DNA of 32,667 nt from Ga0077530 sp035565975 (GCA_035565975.1 DATMRT010000028.1:1-32667); one strand, 5' to 3'; numbered from the stretch's first letter, positions 15,614 to 24,424 are shown. Notes: generated by a model from the sequence alone, not told the origin. Program-made: numbers and translations.

Positions 15614-16882
15614 ATGAGCACCGTCATCAACACCACGCCACCGGAGCCGGAACGGCAAACGAAGGCGCGACGCCCCTGGATCTGGGGCTCGGCCTTCGTT
15701 CTGGCGGCGAGCGCTGCGACCGGCGCCGTTCTCTACACCTCGGCACCGGGCCACACCGAAGGCGCGGCCGCCGCCCCACCCCCGCCGCCGGCCGTTTCTG
15801 TCGCGACGATCGAGCCACGCCAGGCTGTCGTCTGGGACGAGTTCTCAGGCCGCCTCGAAGCAGTCGACAGGGTCGATGTGCGCTCGCGCGTCGCCGGGAC
15901 CGTGCAGGACGTGCATTTCCGCGAGGGAGCCCTCGTCGACAAGGGCGCGCGGCTCTTCACCATAGATCCGGCGCCCTATGCCGCTGAGGTGGACCGGCTC
16001 GAAGCCCAGGTCGCCGCCGCAGAAGCGCGCGTCATCTTCACGAAGGCCGAGGCCGAGCGCGCCCATCGCCTGCTCGGCAGTCCCGCCCATTCCGAGCGCG
16101 ATGTCGACCAGCGTGTGAACGCCTACAACGAGGCCGAAGCCACGCTGCGCGGCGCCAAGGCCGCCCTGCAGGCCGCCAGGCTCAACCTCGAGTACACCGA
16201 AGTACGCGCACCGGTCGCCGGCCGTGTCGGTCGGCTGGAGGTGACGGTCGGCAATCTCGTTGCCGCCGGTCCCGGCGCGCCCGTGCTGACGACGCTCGTC
16301 TCCGTCAATCCGATCTATGCGAGCTTCAATGCCGACGAAGGGACAGTGTCGCGCGTTCTTGCGGCGCTGAGCCCGGCCGCCAATGCGGCCGCAGAGGTCG
16401 GCTCCGTCGCGGTCGAGATCGCGAACCCGGCGGCCAATGGCGCGTGGGCTCAGGGGCGCCTGCAGCTCATCGACAATCAGGTCGACGTGACAAGTGGCAC
16501 GGTGCGTCTCCGCGCGGTCTTCGACAACGCGGAGGGCCGGCTCATTCCGGGCCAGTTCGTGCGCGTGCGCATGGCGCGCCCCCGCAACGCGCCTGTCGTC
16601 GCAGTGAGCGAGCGCGCCATCGGCACGGACCAGAACAAGCGGTTCGTGATCGTGGTCGGCGGCGACAACAAGGCGGCCTATCGCGAGATCACGCTCGGTG
16701 CCATGGCTGACGGCCTTCGCATCGTGACGAGCGGCCTCGATGCCGGCGAGCGCATCGTCGTCAGCGGCCTGCAGCGCATACGACCGGGCGCTGTTGTCTC
16801 TCCGGAACCCGCGAGCATGGAACGCGTGACGTCCGCCGATGTGCAGACGGGCGCCGTCGAGGAAAAGACGACTCAGCAGTAG
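15614..16882 (+). CDS. RND efflux periplasmic adaptor (membrane fusion protein, HlyD/AcrA family)
   Basis: A 422-residue adaptor that bridges an RND permease and an outer-membrane channel. The N-terminus has a cytoplasmic stretch, a hydrophobic signal/anchor (IWGSAFVLAASAATGAVLY) and a Pro/Ala linker. Then come the barrel and lipoyl half-motif (SGRLEAVDRVDVRSRVAGTV), a coiled-coil hairpin (about residues 118-190, Ala/Glu/Arg-rich), the second lipoyl half (YTEVRAPVAGRVGRLEVTVG) and a beta-barrel/membrane-proximal domain (GQFVRVRM). No lipobox Cys is visible. ATG 15614 is preferred over ATG 15608 because GGAG ends directly at 15607, giving 6-base spacing to 15614. It is followed after 84 bp by its permease. 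Confidence 0.94.
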   Translation: MSTVINTTPPEPERQTKARRPWIWGSAFVLAASAATGAVLYTSAPGHTEGAAAAPPPPPAVSVATIEPRQAVVWDEFSGRLEAVDRVDVRSRVAGTVQDVHFREGALVDKGARLFTIDPAPYAAEVDRLEAQVAAAEARVIFTKAEAERAHRLLGSPAHSERDVDQRVNAYNEAEATLRGAKAALQAARLNLEYTEVRAPVAGRVGRLEVTVGNLVAAGPGAPVLTTLVSVNPIYASFNADEGTVSRVLAALSPAANAAAEVGSVAVEIANPAANGAWAQGRLQLIDNQVDVTSGTVRLRAVFDNAEGRLIPGQFVRVRMARPRNAPVVAVSERAIGTDQNKRFVIVVGGDNKAAYREITLGAMADGLRIVTSGLDAGERIVVSGLQRIRPGAVVSPEPASMERVTSADVQTGAVEEKTTQQ

Positions 16883-16966
16883 CGCCGCCGATCGTGAACC
16901 GCATCTCGAACACCCAAGCCTGACCGGCCCTGCGGGGAGCGGTCCAACCCTCCCTGCGAGCCAGTC

Positions 16967-19900
16967 ATGAACATTTCCAGATTTTTCATCGATCGACCGA
17001 TCTTCGCCGGCGTTCTGTCGGTGCTGATCTTCCTCTCCGGCCTGCTGGCGCTGCGCGTCATGCCGATCTCCGAGTACCCGGAGGTGGCGCCGCCATCGGT
17101 CGTCGTCCGCGCGCTCTATCCGGGCGCCAATCCGAAGGTCATTGCCGAGGCCGTCTCGACGCCGCTCGAGGAGCAGATCAACGGCGTCGAGGACATGCTC
17201 TACATGAGCAGCCAGGCGACGGCCGATGGCGTCATGACCCTCACGGTCACCTTCCGCCTCGGTACGGATCCGGACAAGGCGCAGCAGCTCGTCCAGAACC
17301 GTGTCGCGCAGGCCGAGCCGCGACTGCCGGAGGAAGTGCGCCGCCTCGGCATCACGACCGTCAAGAGCTCGCCTGACCTCACGATGGTCGTGCACCTGCT
17401 CTCGCCCAACGGCCGCTACGACATGACGTACCTCCGGAACTACGCCGTGCTCAACGTCAAGGACCGGCTTGCGCGCATCGAAGGCGTCGGCCAGGTCCAG
17501 ATCTTCGGCGGCGGCGACTACGCCATGCGCATTTGGCTCGATCCGGCCAAGACGGCCGAAGTGGGCCTCTCAGCCGCGGATGTCGTGAATGAAATTCGCG
17601 CACAGAACGTGCAGGCGGCCGTCGGCGTGATCGGGGCTTCGCCCGCACCGGCACATATCGATCTTCAGCTCCCGGTGAATGCGCTTGGCCGCCTGCAGAC
17701 CGAGGAGGACTTCGGCAATATCGTCGTCAAGGCCGGCAACACGGGCCAGATCGTGCGCTTGCGCGACATCGCACGCATTGAGCTCGGCGCTGCCGAGTAT
17801 TCGCTGCGCGCACTTCTCGACAACAAGCCGGCGGTCGGCATTGGTATCTTCCAGGCGCCGGGCTCCAATGCTCTCCAGATTTCGGAAACCGTCCGCGCCA
17901 CGATGGCCGAAATCAAGCAGAACATGCCGGAGGGCGTGGACTTCGGCATCGTCTACGATCCGACGCAGTTCGTCCGCGCATCCATTGAAGCCGTCGTCAT
18001 GACGCTGCTGGAAGCGATCGTGCTCGTCGTCATCGTCGTCGTGCTTTTCCTTCAGACATGGCGCGCGTCGATCATTCCGCTCGCTGCGGTCCCCGTATCG
18101 ATCGTCGGCACGTTTGCGGTGATGTACGTGCTCGGCTTCTCGATCAACGCGCTGACGCTCTTCGGTCTCGTCCTTGCGATCGGTATCGTCGTCGATGACG
18201 CGATCGTCGTCGTGGAGAACGTTGAGCGCAACATCGAGGAGGGCCTGCCGCCGCGCGAGGCAACCTACAAGGCTATGCAGGAGGTCTCGGGGCCGATCAT
18301 CGCCATCGGGCTCGTTCTTGTCGCGGTCTTCGTACCCTTGGCGTTCATCACCGGCCTCACCGGTCAGTTCTATCGACAGTTCGCACTGACCATCGCCATC
18401 TCGACGGTCATTTCCACGATCAACTCGCTGACGCTCTCGCCGGCCCTCTCGGCCTTGCTGCTGAAGGGCCATGATGCGCCGAAGGACGGACTGACGCGCA
18501 TTCTCGATGTCGCCCTCGGCTGGCTGTTCCGCGGCTTCAACGCGGTCTTCCATCGCGGAACGAACGCATACACGGGCGGCGTCAAGGGTGTGCTCTCGCA
18601 CAAGGCGGCAGGCTTCGGCCTCTACCTCGCGCTGATCGCGGCAGCCTTCGGCGTGATGAAGGCCGTACCGTCAGGCTTCGTGCCGGCACAGGACAAGCAA
18701 TACCTTATCGGCTTCGCGCAGCTTCCCGACGGCGCCACGCTCGACCGCACCGAGGACGTGATCCGCCGCATGAGCGAGATCGCGATGAAGCATCCCGGCG
18801 TCGAGAATGCCGTGGCCTTCCCGGGCCTGTCGATCGCCGGCTTCACCAACAGCGCCAGCGCGGGCATCGTGTTCGCTACATTGAAGCCCTTCAAGGAGCG
18901 TCATTCGCCGGAGCTTTCCGGCCCTGCGATCGCCATGTCGCTCAATCAGCAGTTCGCGGGCATCAAGGACGCCTTCATCGCCATGTTCCCGCCACCGCCA
19001 GTGTCGGGCCTCGGCACCGTTGGCGGTTTCAAGCTGCAGCTCGAAGATCGCGCGGGCCTCGGCTATGAAACACTGGAAGCTGCCAAGAGCGCGTTCCTTG
19101 CGCGGGCCGCCCAGGCGCCGGAGATCACGGGGCTCTTCACGAGCTACCAGATCAACGTGCCGCAGCTCTATGCGGAGATCGACCGCACGCGCGCGCGCCA
19201 ACTCGGCGTTTCCGTGACCGACGTGTTCGAGACCATGCAGATCTATCTCGGCTCACTCTATGTCAACGACTTCAACCGGTTTGGCCGTACGTACTCGGTG
19301 CGCGTGCAGGCGGATGCACCCTTCCGCGCGCGCGCCGACGACATCGGGCAGCTCAAAGTGCGTTCGAGGACGGGTGACATGATCCCGCTCTCGGCACTGC
19401 TCAAGGTCCAGCAGGCCGCGGGGCCTGAGCGGGCCATGCGCTACAACGGCTTCCTCTCGGCCGACATCACCGGCGGACCAGCGCCCGGCTACTCGTCGGG
19501 GCAGGCCCAGGCGGCGGCAGAGCGCATCGCGGCGGAGACGTTGCCAAAGGGCATCTCGTTCGAGTGGACGGAGCTTACCTACCAGGAGATTCTCGCGGGC
19601 AACTCTGCGATCCTGATCTTCCCGCTGTCGGTCCTGCTCGTGTTCCTCGTGCTCGCCGCACTCTATGAGAGCCTGACGCTGCCCTTGTCGATCATCCTGA
19701 TCGTGCCGATGGGGCTGCTGGCAGCGTTGACGGGTGTCTGGATCAGCGGCGGCGACAACAACGTCTTCACGCAGATCGGCTTGGTTGTTCTGGTCGGCCT
19801 CTCGGCGAAGAACGCGATTCTGATGGTGGAGTTCGCGCGCGAGCTGGAGTTCGCCGGGCGCACGCCGCTGCAGGCCGCGATCGAAGCGAGCCGGTTGAGG

Positions 19901-20170
19901 CTTCGGCCGATCCTGATGACGTCGTTCGCCTTCATCATGGGCGTGGTGCCGCTCGTGCTTTCCGTCGGCGCCGGCGCGGAGATGCGCCAAGCTATGGGCA
20001 TCGCCGTGTTCTCAGGCATGATCGGCGTAACGCTGTTCGGCATTTTCCTGACGCCCCTCTTCTACGTCATGCTGCGGGCGCTGACGGGCAATCGCGCGCT
20101 GAAGCAGGCCGGCGCGCCGCAGACGATCGAAGCGGGCCACGAACCGCCGCGGCACGCACCGGTCGCCTGA
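16967..20170 (+). CDS. RND (HAE1/AcrB-family) efflux permease
   Basis: A full-length 1067-residue inner-membrane RND pump subunit. It opens with MNISRFFIDRPIFAGVLSVL (TM1) and keeps two periplasmic porter/docking regions and 12 expected membrane helices. The proton relay is intact: Asp410-Asp411 in GIVVDDAIVVVENVERN (TM4) and Lys948 in LSAKNAILMVEFA (TM10). The docking/funnel segment around SGLGTVGGFKLQLEDRAGLG is typical of AcrB/MexB/MexF relatives. It works with the adaptor just upstream; no TolC-like channel gene follows, so a channel encoded elsewhere is needed. Expression is probably controlled by the divergent TetR protein. A strong terminator follows. It is clearly a paralogue of the truncated pump at the left edge. 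Confidence 0.97.
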   Translation: MNISRFFIDRPIFAGVLSVLIFLSGLLALRVMPISEYPEVAPPSVVVRALYPGANPKVIAEAVSTPLEEQINGVEDMLYMSSQATADGVMTLTVTFRLGTDPDKAQQLVQNRVAQAEPRLPEEVRRLGITTVKSSPDLTMVVHLLSPNGRYDMTYLRNYAVLNVKDRLARIEGVGQVQIFGGGDYAMRIWLDPAKTAEVGLSAADVVNEIRAQNVQAAVGVIGASPAPAHIDLQLPVNALGRLQTEEDFGNIVVKAGNTGQIVRLRDIARIELGAAEYSLRALLDNKPAVGIGIFQAPGSNALQISETVRATMAEIKQNMPEGVDFGIVYDPTQFVRASIEAVVMTLLEAIVLVVIVVVLFLQTWRASIIPLAAVPVSIVGTFAVMYVLGFSINALTLFGLVLAIGIVVDDAIVVVENVERNIEEGLPPREATYKAMQEVSGPIIAIGLVLVAVFVPLAFITGLTGQFYRQFALTIAISTVISTINSLTLSPALSALLLKGHDAPKDGLTRILDVALGWLFRGFNAVFHRGTNAYTGGVKGVLSHKAAGFGLYLALIAAAFGVMKAVPSGFVPAQDKQYLIGFAQLPDGATLDRTEDVIRRMSEIAMKHPGVENAVAFPGLSIAGFTNSASAGIVFATLKPFKERHSPELSGPAIAMSLNQQFAGIKDAFIAMFPPPPVSGLGTVGGFKLQLEDRAGLGYETLEAAKSAFLARAAQAPEITGLFTSYQINVPQLYAEIDRTRARQLGVSVTDVFETMQIYLGSLYVNDFNRFGRTYSVRVQADAPFRARADDIGQLKVRSRTGDMIPLSALLKVQQAAGPERAMRYNGFLSADITGGPAPGYSSGQAQAAAERIAAETLPKGISFEWTELTYQEILAGNSAILIFPLSVLLVFLVLAALYESLTLPLSIILIVPMGLLAALTGVWISGGDNNVFTQIGLVVLVGLSAKNAILMVEFARELEFAGRTPLQAAIEASRLRLRPILMTSFAFIMGVVPLVLSVGAGAEMRQAMGIAVFSGMIGVTLFGIFLTPLFYVMLRALTGNRALKQAGAPQTIEAGHEPPRHAPVA

Positions 20171-20184
20171 TCGGCCGCTCTCGC

Positions 20185-20229
20185 AAGGGGCTGCTCCCGA
20201 CGTTCATGTTCGGGAGCGGCCCCTTTTTT
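20185..20229 (+). terminator. Strong Rho-independent terminator of the RND operon
   Basis: A 16-bp stem (AAGGGGCTGCTCCCGA facing TCGGGAGCGGCCCCTT, with one G-T wobble) closes a 9-base loop and runs into six T residues at 20224-20229. It starts 15 bases after the permease stop and separates this operon from the metal-transport operon. Confidence 0.92.
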
Positions 20230-20298
20230 GCGCCCGGATCCGTTAGGCTGAGCGGCCACGCCGCCGCGAGCTATGCGTTTCCAGGACCTCGGCCCGAC

Positions 20299-20327
20299 TT
20301 GCAAATCGTTCTCAGTTGCCCTATATC
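20299..20327 (+). promoter_or_regulatory. Candidate promoter of the metal ABC operon
   Basis: TTGCAA at 20299-20304 and TATATC at 20322-20327 are separated by exactly 17 bp and each match 4 of 6 sigma-70 consensus positions. The -35 overlaps a TTGCAAATCGTT half-site resembling the dyad immediately downstream. Confidence 0.5.
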
Positions 20328-20329
20328 TT

Positions 20330-20348
20330 GTTGCGAATGATTTGCAAC
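20330..20348. promoter_or_regulatory. Fur-family (Mur/Fur/Zur-like) operator
   Basis: GTTGCGAATGATTTGCAAC is a 19-bp dyad whose arms match at 8 of 9 positions (9-1-9 geometry). It sits over the expected transcription start of the preceding promoter, where a metal-loaded repressor would block initiation. AT-containing TTGCAAAT-type dyads are known for the manganese-responsive Fur homologue Mur in Hyphomicrobiales, which suits a SitA/TroA-type transporter. Which Fur-family protein binds is inferred, not shown. Confidence 0.6.
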
Positions 20349-20405
20349 TGCGCTTGCGCCATCAGGGATGCGAGGTGCAAGGGCGATAGGAGGCAGCGAG
20401 ACAGG

Positions 20406-21389
20406 ATGATCAGAGCAACCGGGGGGATATGGAAGACGCTGACGGCGGCCGTCGGTGTTTGGGCGCTCATTCTCGCCGGCGCAGCGAGTTCGCCTGCACT
20501 GGCACAAAAGCCGCTCAATGTCGTTGCTACGACCAGCATGATCGCAGATGCGCTACGGCAGGTCGGCGGCGAGCGCGTGCAGGTCACGGCGCTCATGGGT
20601 CCGGGAGTGGACCCGCACACCTATCGGCAGACCCGCTCCGATATCGTCGCCATGACCAAAGCCGATGCCGTATTCTGGCACGGACTTTACCTCGAGGCGC
20701 AGCTCGAAGAGTTCTTTCAGGAGCTCGGCAAGCGCAAGGTCGTTATTGCCCTGGCCGAGAGCCTGCCCAAGAAGCAGCTACTCGACAACAGCGCCTATGC
20801 CGGCCGCTATGATCCTCACGTGTGGATGGATCCTATGATGTGGAAGGGCGTCGTCGCAGCGGCGCGCGACGCGCTCGTAAAGCTCGATCCCAAGAGCACC
20901 GAGCTGTTCGATGCCAACATGCAACGGCATCTTGCCGAGATCGATGGGCTCAATGCCTACGCGGCAAAGTCCCTTGCGACCGTCCCCGATGGGGCGCGGG
21001 TTCTCATCACGGCGCACGACGCTTTCAATTACTTCGGCCGCGCCTACGGCTACGAGGTGCTTGGCATCCAAGGCATCTCGACTGAGAGCGAGGCCGGCCT
21101 CAAGCAGATCGAGGAGCTCGTCAATGTCATCGTGACGCGAAAGATCGGCGCGATCTTCATCGAATCCTCAGTCTCGGACCGCAATATCAAGGCGCTGATC
21201 GAGGGCGCCGCAGCCAAGGGCCATAAGGTCGTCATCGGCGGCGAGCTCTTCTCCGACGCCATGGGCGCGCCCGGCACATACGAAGGCACCTATATCGGCA
21301 TGATCGACCACAACACGACGGTGATCACGCGCGCGCTCGGCGGCCAGGCTCCCGCGAAAGGCCTCAACAGCCGACTGGCAGGGAGCTGA
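20406..21389 (+). CDS. Metal ABC transporter substrate-binding protein (TroA/SitA/ZnuA, cluster A-I)
   Basis: A 327-residue periplasmic metal-binding lipid-free SBP. The signal peptide (TLTAAVGVWALILAGAASSP, cleavage near ALA-Q) is followed by a two-lobed cluster A-I fold. Predicted ligands, counted from the start used here, are His71 (VDPHTYR), His138 (DPHVWMDP), His204 (ITAHDAF) and Asp284 (LFSDAMG). The third ligand is His, as in TroA and ZnuA, where SitA/MntC/PsaA usually have Glu. The ZnuA His-rich loop is absent, so Zn, Mn or both are possible. The start at 20406 places the signal properly; AGGAGG lies about 12 bases upstream, a long spacing. It is the first gene of a four-gene operon, 2 bp before the ATPase. 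Confidence 0.93.
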   Translation: MIRATGGIWKTLTAAVGVWALILAGAASSPALAQKPLNVVATTSMIADALRQVGGERVQVTALMGPGVDPHTYRQTRSDIVAMTKADAVFWHGLYLEAQLEEFFQELGKRKVVIALAESLPKKQLLDNSAYAGRYDPHVWMDPMMWKGVVAAARDALVKLDPKSTELFDANMQRHLAEIDGLNAYAAKSLATVPDGARVLITAHDAFNYFGRAYGYEVLGIQGISTESEAGLKQIEELVNVIVTRKIGAIFIESSVSDRNIKALIEGAAAKGHKVVIGGELFSDAMGAPGTYEGTYIGMIDHNTTVITRALGGQAPAKGLNSRLAGS

Positions 21390-21391
21390 CG

Positions 21392-22222
21392 ATGAGCGAC
21401 ACCGCACCACAGCTCATTGTCCGCGATGGCCGCACGATCGCGCCTGAGCACAGCGACAGCCCGCTCGCCATTCAGGGCCTCACGGTCTCATACGGCGAAA
21501 AGCCCGTACTGTTCTCCGTTGATTTCGTCACGCCGCCCGGCAGCATGGTTGCCATCGTCGGGCCGAACGGCGCCGGCAAGTCCACGCTCATCAAGGCCGC
21601 GCTTGGGATCGTGCCGCGCATCAGCGGCGAGGTGACCGCTTTCGGCCGTCCCTACGCCGAGGTGCGCCATCGCATTGCCTACGTTCCGCAGCGTGCGAGC
21701 GTCGACTGGGACTTCCCGGCAACGGCGCTCGACGTCGTGATCATGGGCCTCTACCGCGATATCGGCTTCCTGCGCTTTACCGCGCGGCGTCATCGCCAGA
21801 AGGCCATGGAATGTCTCGAGCGCGTCGGGATGTCAGGCTTCGCGCATCGCCAGATCGGGCAGCTCTCGGGCGGCCAGCAGCAGCGGATCTTCCTCGCGCG
21901 CGCGCTCGCTCAGAGCGCCGAACTCTACATCATGGACGAGCCGTTCGCGGGCGTCGACGCCGCGACCGAGAAGGCCATCGTATCCGTGCTCAAGGATCTC
22001 AACGTCGAGGGGCGGACGATCATCTGCGTCCACCATGACCTCTCAACCGTGCGCGACTACTTCGATCACGTACTGCTGCTCAATATCCGTAAGATAGCGG
22101 CCGGGCCCGTCACGACGACCTTCACCGCGGAGAACCTGCAGGCCACCTATGGCGGCCGCCTCGCCGCAACGCAGGTCGAAGCGCTTGCGCCTTCGGCAGG
22201 CTCATCGGCAGCCACGCACTAG
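21392..22222 (+). CDS. Metal ABC transporter ATP-binding protein
   Basis: A 276-residue ABC ATPase energising metal import. Motifs in order are Walker A GPNGAGKST (about residues 57-65), Q-loop YVPQRASVDWDFP, signature LSGGQQQR, Walker B LYIMDEPF, D-loop AGVDAATE and H-loop VHHDL. The PQR...DWDFP segment is typical of the Mn/Zn/Fe (SitB/MntA/TroB) subgroup. An N-terminal extension of about 25 residues precedes the ABC core. AGGGAG precedes the ATG, which follows the binding-protein stop by 2 bp, consistent with translational coupling. It would dimerise under the two permeases encoded downstream. Confidence 0.95.
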   Translation: MSDTAPQLIVRDGRTIAPEHSDSPLAIQGLTVSYGEKPVLFSVDFVTPPGSMVAIVGPNGAGKSTLIKAALGIVPRISGEVTAFGRPYAEVRHRIAYVPQRASVDWDFPATALDVVIMGLYRDIGFLRFTARRHRQKAMECLERVGMSGFAHRQIGQLSGGQQQRIFLARALAQSAELYIMDEPFAGVDAATEKAIVSVLKDLNVEGRTIICVHHDLSTVRDYFDHVLLLNIRKIAAGPVTTTFTAENLQATYGGRLAATQVEALAPSAGSSAATH

Positions 22223-22280
22223 TGTGATTCAGATCGAGGTCTTGCGAACTTCGGCATCGGGACATTAGTGCCAAACGGCC

Positions 22281-23489
22281 ATGAATACCTTTCTCAGCGC
22301 CCTCTTCCTTCAGACCGGCTACAACACCGCGCTCGTCGCCGTGGGCGCGGCCCTGCTCGGCGCGAGTGCCGGAGCGATCGGGACGTTCGTGCTCCTGCGC
22401 AAGCGGTCGCTCGTCAGTGATGCAATCAGCCACGCGACACTGCCCGGCCTCTGCCTCGCGTTCATCCTGATGGCGCTGGCCACGGGCGACGGACGCTGGA
22501 TTGCCGGCCTCATGATCGGCGCGGCGGCCAGTGCCGGCCTTGGTCTCATTCTCGTCGAATGGGTGACTCGGCGCACGCGCTTGACGGAAGACGCGGCCAT
22601 CGGCGCCGTGCTCTCCGTGTTCTTCGGCCTCGGCATCGTGCTCCTCACCGTCATACAATCGCTGGAGACCGGGCGGCAGGCGGGTATCGCCGGCTATCTC
22701 GTCGGCTCGACCGCGGGAATGCTGCGCAGCGAAGCCGAGACGATCGCCATTGCCGCGCTCATTTCGGGCATGGCGATCTTCGCTCTCCGCCGCCCCTTCA
22801 CGCTCGTCTGCTTCGATCAGGAGTATGCCGCCGTCCGCGGCATCAGCATCAGGGCAACGGATCTCGCGATGATGGGCCTGCTGCTTGCCACGACCGTCAT
22901 CGGGCTCAAAGTCGCCGGCCTCGTGCTGATCGTCGCGCTGACGATCATTCCGCCCGTCGCCGCGCGCTTCTGGACGGACCGCCCCGAGCCCATGGTGATC
23001 ATCGCATCCATGCTCGGCGCGATCGCCGCCTACATCGGCGCCGTCATATCCTCGCTCGATCGCGGGCTGCCGACCGGTGCCCTGATCGTGCTCGTCGCCT
23101 TCGGCCTGTTCGTCCTCTCGATGCTTCTTTCGCCGCGTCGCGGTCTGCTCGCCAGCGCCCTGAAGCAGCGCGCCTTCCAGATCGACGTGCACCAGCGGCA
23201 GGGCCTCATGGCTTTGGCCCGCGGCGAGGCGATCCATGATGCCTTCACGCTCAAGGTGCTGAAGCGCAGGGGCTTCATTCGCGCGGACGGCGTCGCCACG
23301 CTCGCCGGGCGCGGCGCCGTCGCCGAGGTCATGCGTGACGAAGCCCGCTGGTCGCTCTATCGCAAACTTTATCCCGATGATGCCGCGACCGCAGGGCTTG
23401 CGGGCGTCACGCCGATCACCGATGCGCTTCCGGATGACATCATAGCCGAGCTGGATCGGCATCTCACTCCGCACAAGGTGGCAACATGA
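22281..23489 (+). CDS. Metal ABC-3 permease with C-terminal winged-helix/DtxR-like domain
   Basis: A 402-residue protein. Residues 1-285 form an ABC-3 family permease with 7-8 hydrophobic segments and the cytoplasmic coupling motif SDAISHATLPGL (about 46-57). It is about 110 residues longer than a plain ABC-3 permease. The extra part reads as a cytoplasmic winged helix-turn-helix (RQGLMALARGEAIHDAFTLK, then LKRRGFIRADGVATLAGRG, about 305-346) and a helical segment resembling the DtxR/MntR dimerisation domain (EARWSLYRKLYP, then LPDDIIAELDRHL, 354-395). The metal-ligand His residues of DtxR are not evident there. Chlamydial YtgCR is a known permease-repressor fusion of this kind. It lies 58 bp after the ATPase with a poor ribosome site, and overlaps the next gene by ATGA. 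Confidence 0.9.
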   Translation: MNTFLSALFLQTGYNTALVAVGAALLGASAGAIGTFVLLRKRSLVSDAISHATLPGLCLAFILMALATGDGRWIAGLMIGAAASAGLGLILVEWVTRRTRLTEDAAIGAVLSVFFGLGIVLLTVIQSLETGRQAGIAGYLVGSTAGMLRSEAETIAIAALISGMAIFALRRPFTLVCFDQEYAAVRGISIRATDLAMMGLLLATTVIGLKVAGLVLIVALTIIPPVAARFWTDRPEPMVIIASMLGAIAAYIGAVISSLDRGLPTGALIVLVAFGLFVLSMLLSPRRGLLASALKQRAFQIDVHQRQGLMALARGEAIHDAFTLKVLKRRGFIRADGVATLAGRGAVAEVMRDEARWSLYRKLYPDDAATAGLAGVTPITDALPDDIIAELDRHLTPHKVAT

Positions 23490-24415
23490 GCAATGAGTTC
23501 ATGCAGCTCTCGCTCGTGCCGCTACTGATCGGCATACTTTCGGCCGTCGCCTGCGCGCTCGTCGGCAATTTCCTTGTCCTGCGCCGGCAGAGCCTGATCG
23601 GAGATGCCGTATCGCACGTGGCCCTGCCCGGCATCGTGGGCGCATTCCTGATAACGGGCACCCTATCCGCCGGCCCGATGCTGATCGGCGCCGCCGTCGC
23701 GGCCATTGTTGCCGTCCTGCTCATTGAGCTCATTCGCAAGATCGGCAACGTGGAGCCTGGCGCGGCCATGGGTGTCGTCTTCACGACCCTGTTCGCGGCT
23801 GGCGTGCTGCTGCTCGAGCGCACGGACACGAGCAAGGTGCATCTCGATGTCGAGCACGCGCTTTACGGCAATCTCGAAAGCCTGATCTGGCTTGCCGGTG
23901 AGAGCTGGGGATCGCTGTTCGACCCCGCCGCGCTCGCGGAGCTTCCCCCCCAGCTCCCACGCCTTGCCATCGTCCTCATCGTCGTCGCGGCTTTCATCAC
24001 GATCTTCTGGAAGGAGCTGGTCATTGGCACCTTCGATCCGGCATTCGCTGAAAGTATCGGCGCACGGCCGACGATCACGAGCTATGCGCTGATCATCATG
24101 GTGGCGATCGCGGCCGTCGCGGCTTTCGATGCCGTCGGCTCGATCATCGTCATCGCCATGTTCATCTGCCCGCCCGCCGCCGCCCGCCTCATGACCGACC
24201 GCATGGGACCGCAGATCGCCTGGAGCGTCGTCTTTGCCGTGCTCTCGGCTATCATCGGCTATGTCCTTGCGGGTTACGGTCCGCTGTGGCTCGGCGCGCG
24301 GTCGAGCGTCAGCGCCGCCGGCATGATCGCCACGGTATCCGGCCTCATCCTCTTTCTCTGCTGCCTCGTCGGGCCGCGTCGTCGCGGCGTCAAATTCGCC
24401 GCAAACCGTACGTGA
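23486..24415 (+). CDS. Metal ABC-3 permease (second subunit)
   Basis: A 309-residue ABC-3 family inner-membrane permease, the usual size for SitD/TroD/MntB subunits. It has about eight hydrophobic helices and the cytoplasmic coupling motif LIGDAVSHVALPGIVG (about residues 36-51), parallel to the one in the preceding permease. It should form a heterodimeric channel with that protein above the ATPase. Its ATG overlaps the upstream stop (ATGA at 23486-23489) and AGGTGG is just upstream, indicating coupled translation. The C-terminus is short and basic, with no winged-helix extension, so the extra domain is unique to the first permease. The operon ends here, 10 bp from a convergent gene. Confidence 0.95.
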   Translation: MSNEFMQLSLVPLLIGILSAVACALVGNFLVLRRQSLIGDAVSHVALPGIVGAFLITGTLSAGPMLIGAAVAAIVAVLLIELIRKIGNVEPGAAMGVVFTTLFAAGVLLLERTDTSKVHLDVEHALYGNLESLIWLAGESWGSLFDPAALAELPPQLPRLAIVLIVVAAFITIFWKELVIGTFDPAFAESIGARPTITSYALIIMVAIAAVAAFDAVGSIIVIAMFICPPAAARLMTDRMGPQIAWSVVFAVLSAIIGYVLAGYGPLWLGARSSVSAAGMIATVSGLILFLCCLVGPRRRGVKFAANRT

Positions 24416-24424
24416 TGTCGAGCT

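Noticed and set aside
15845..17395. 516-codon minus-strand frame under the RND adaptor and permease
   Set aside because: Low-complexity charged product with no motifs, fully overlapping two well-supported genes.
22122..23474. 450-codon minus-strand frame under the metal permease
   Set aside because: Antisense mirror of a hydrophobic protein (Asp/Glu/Arg/His-rich), no motif.
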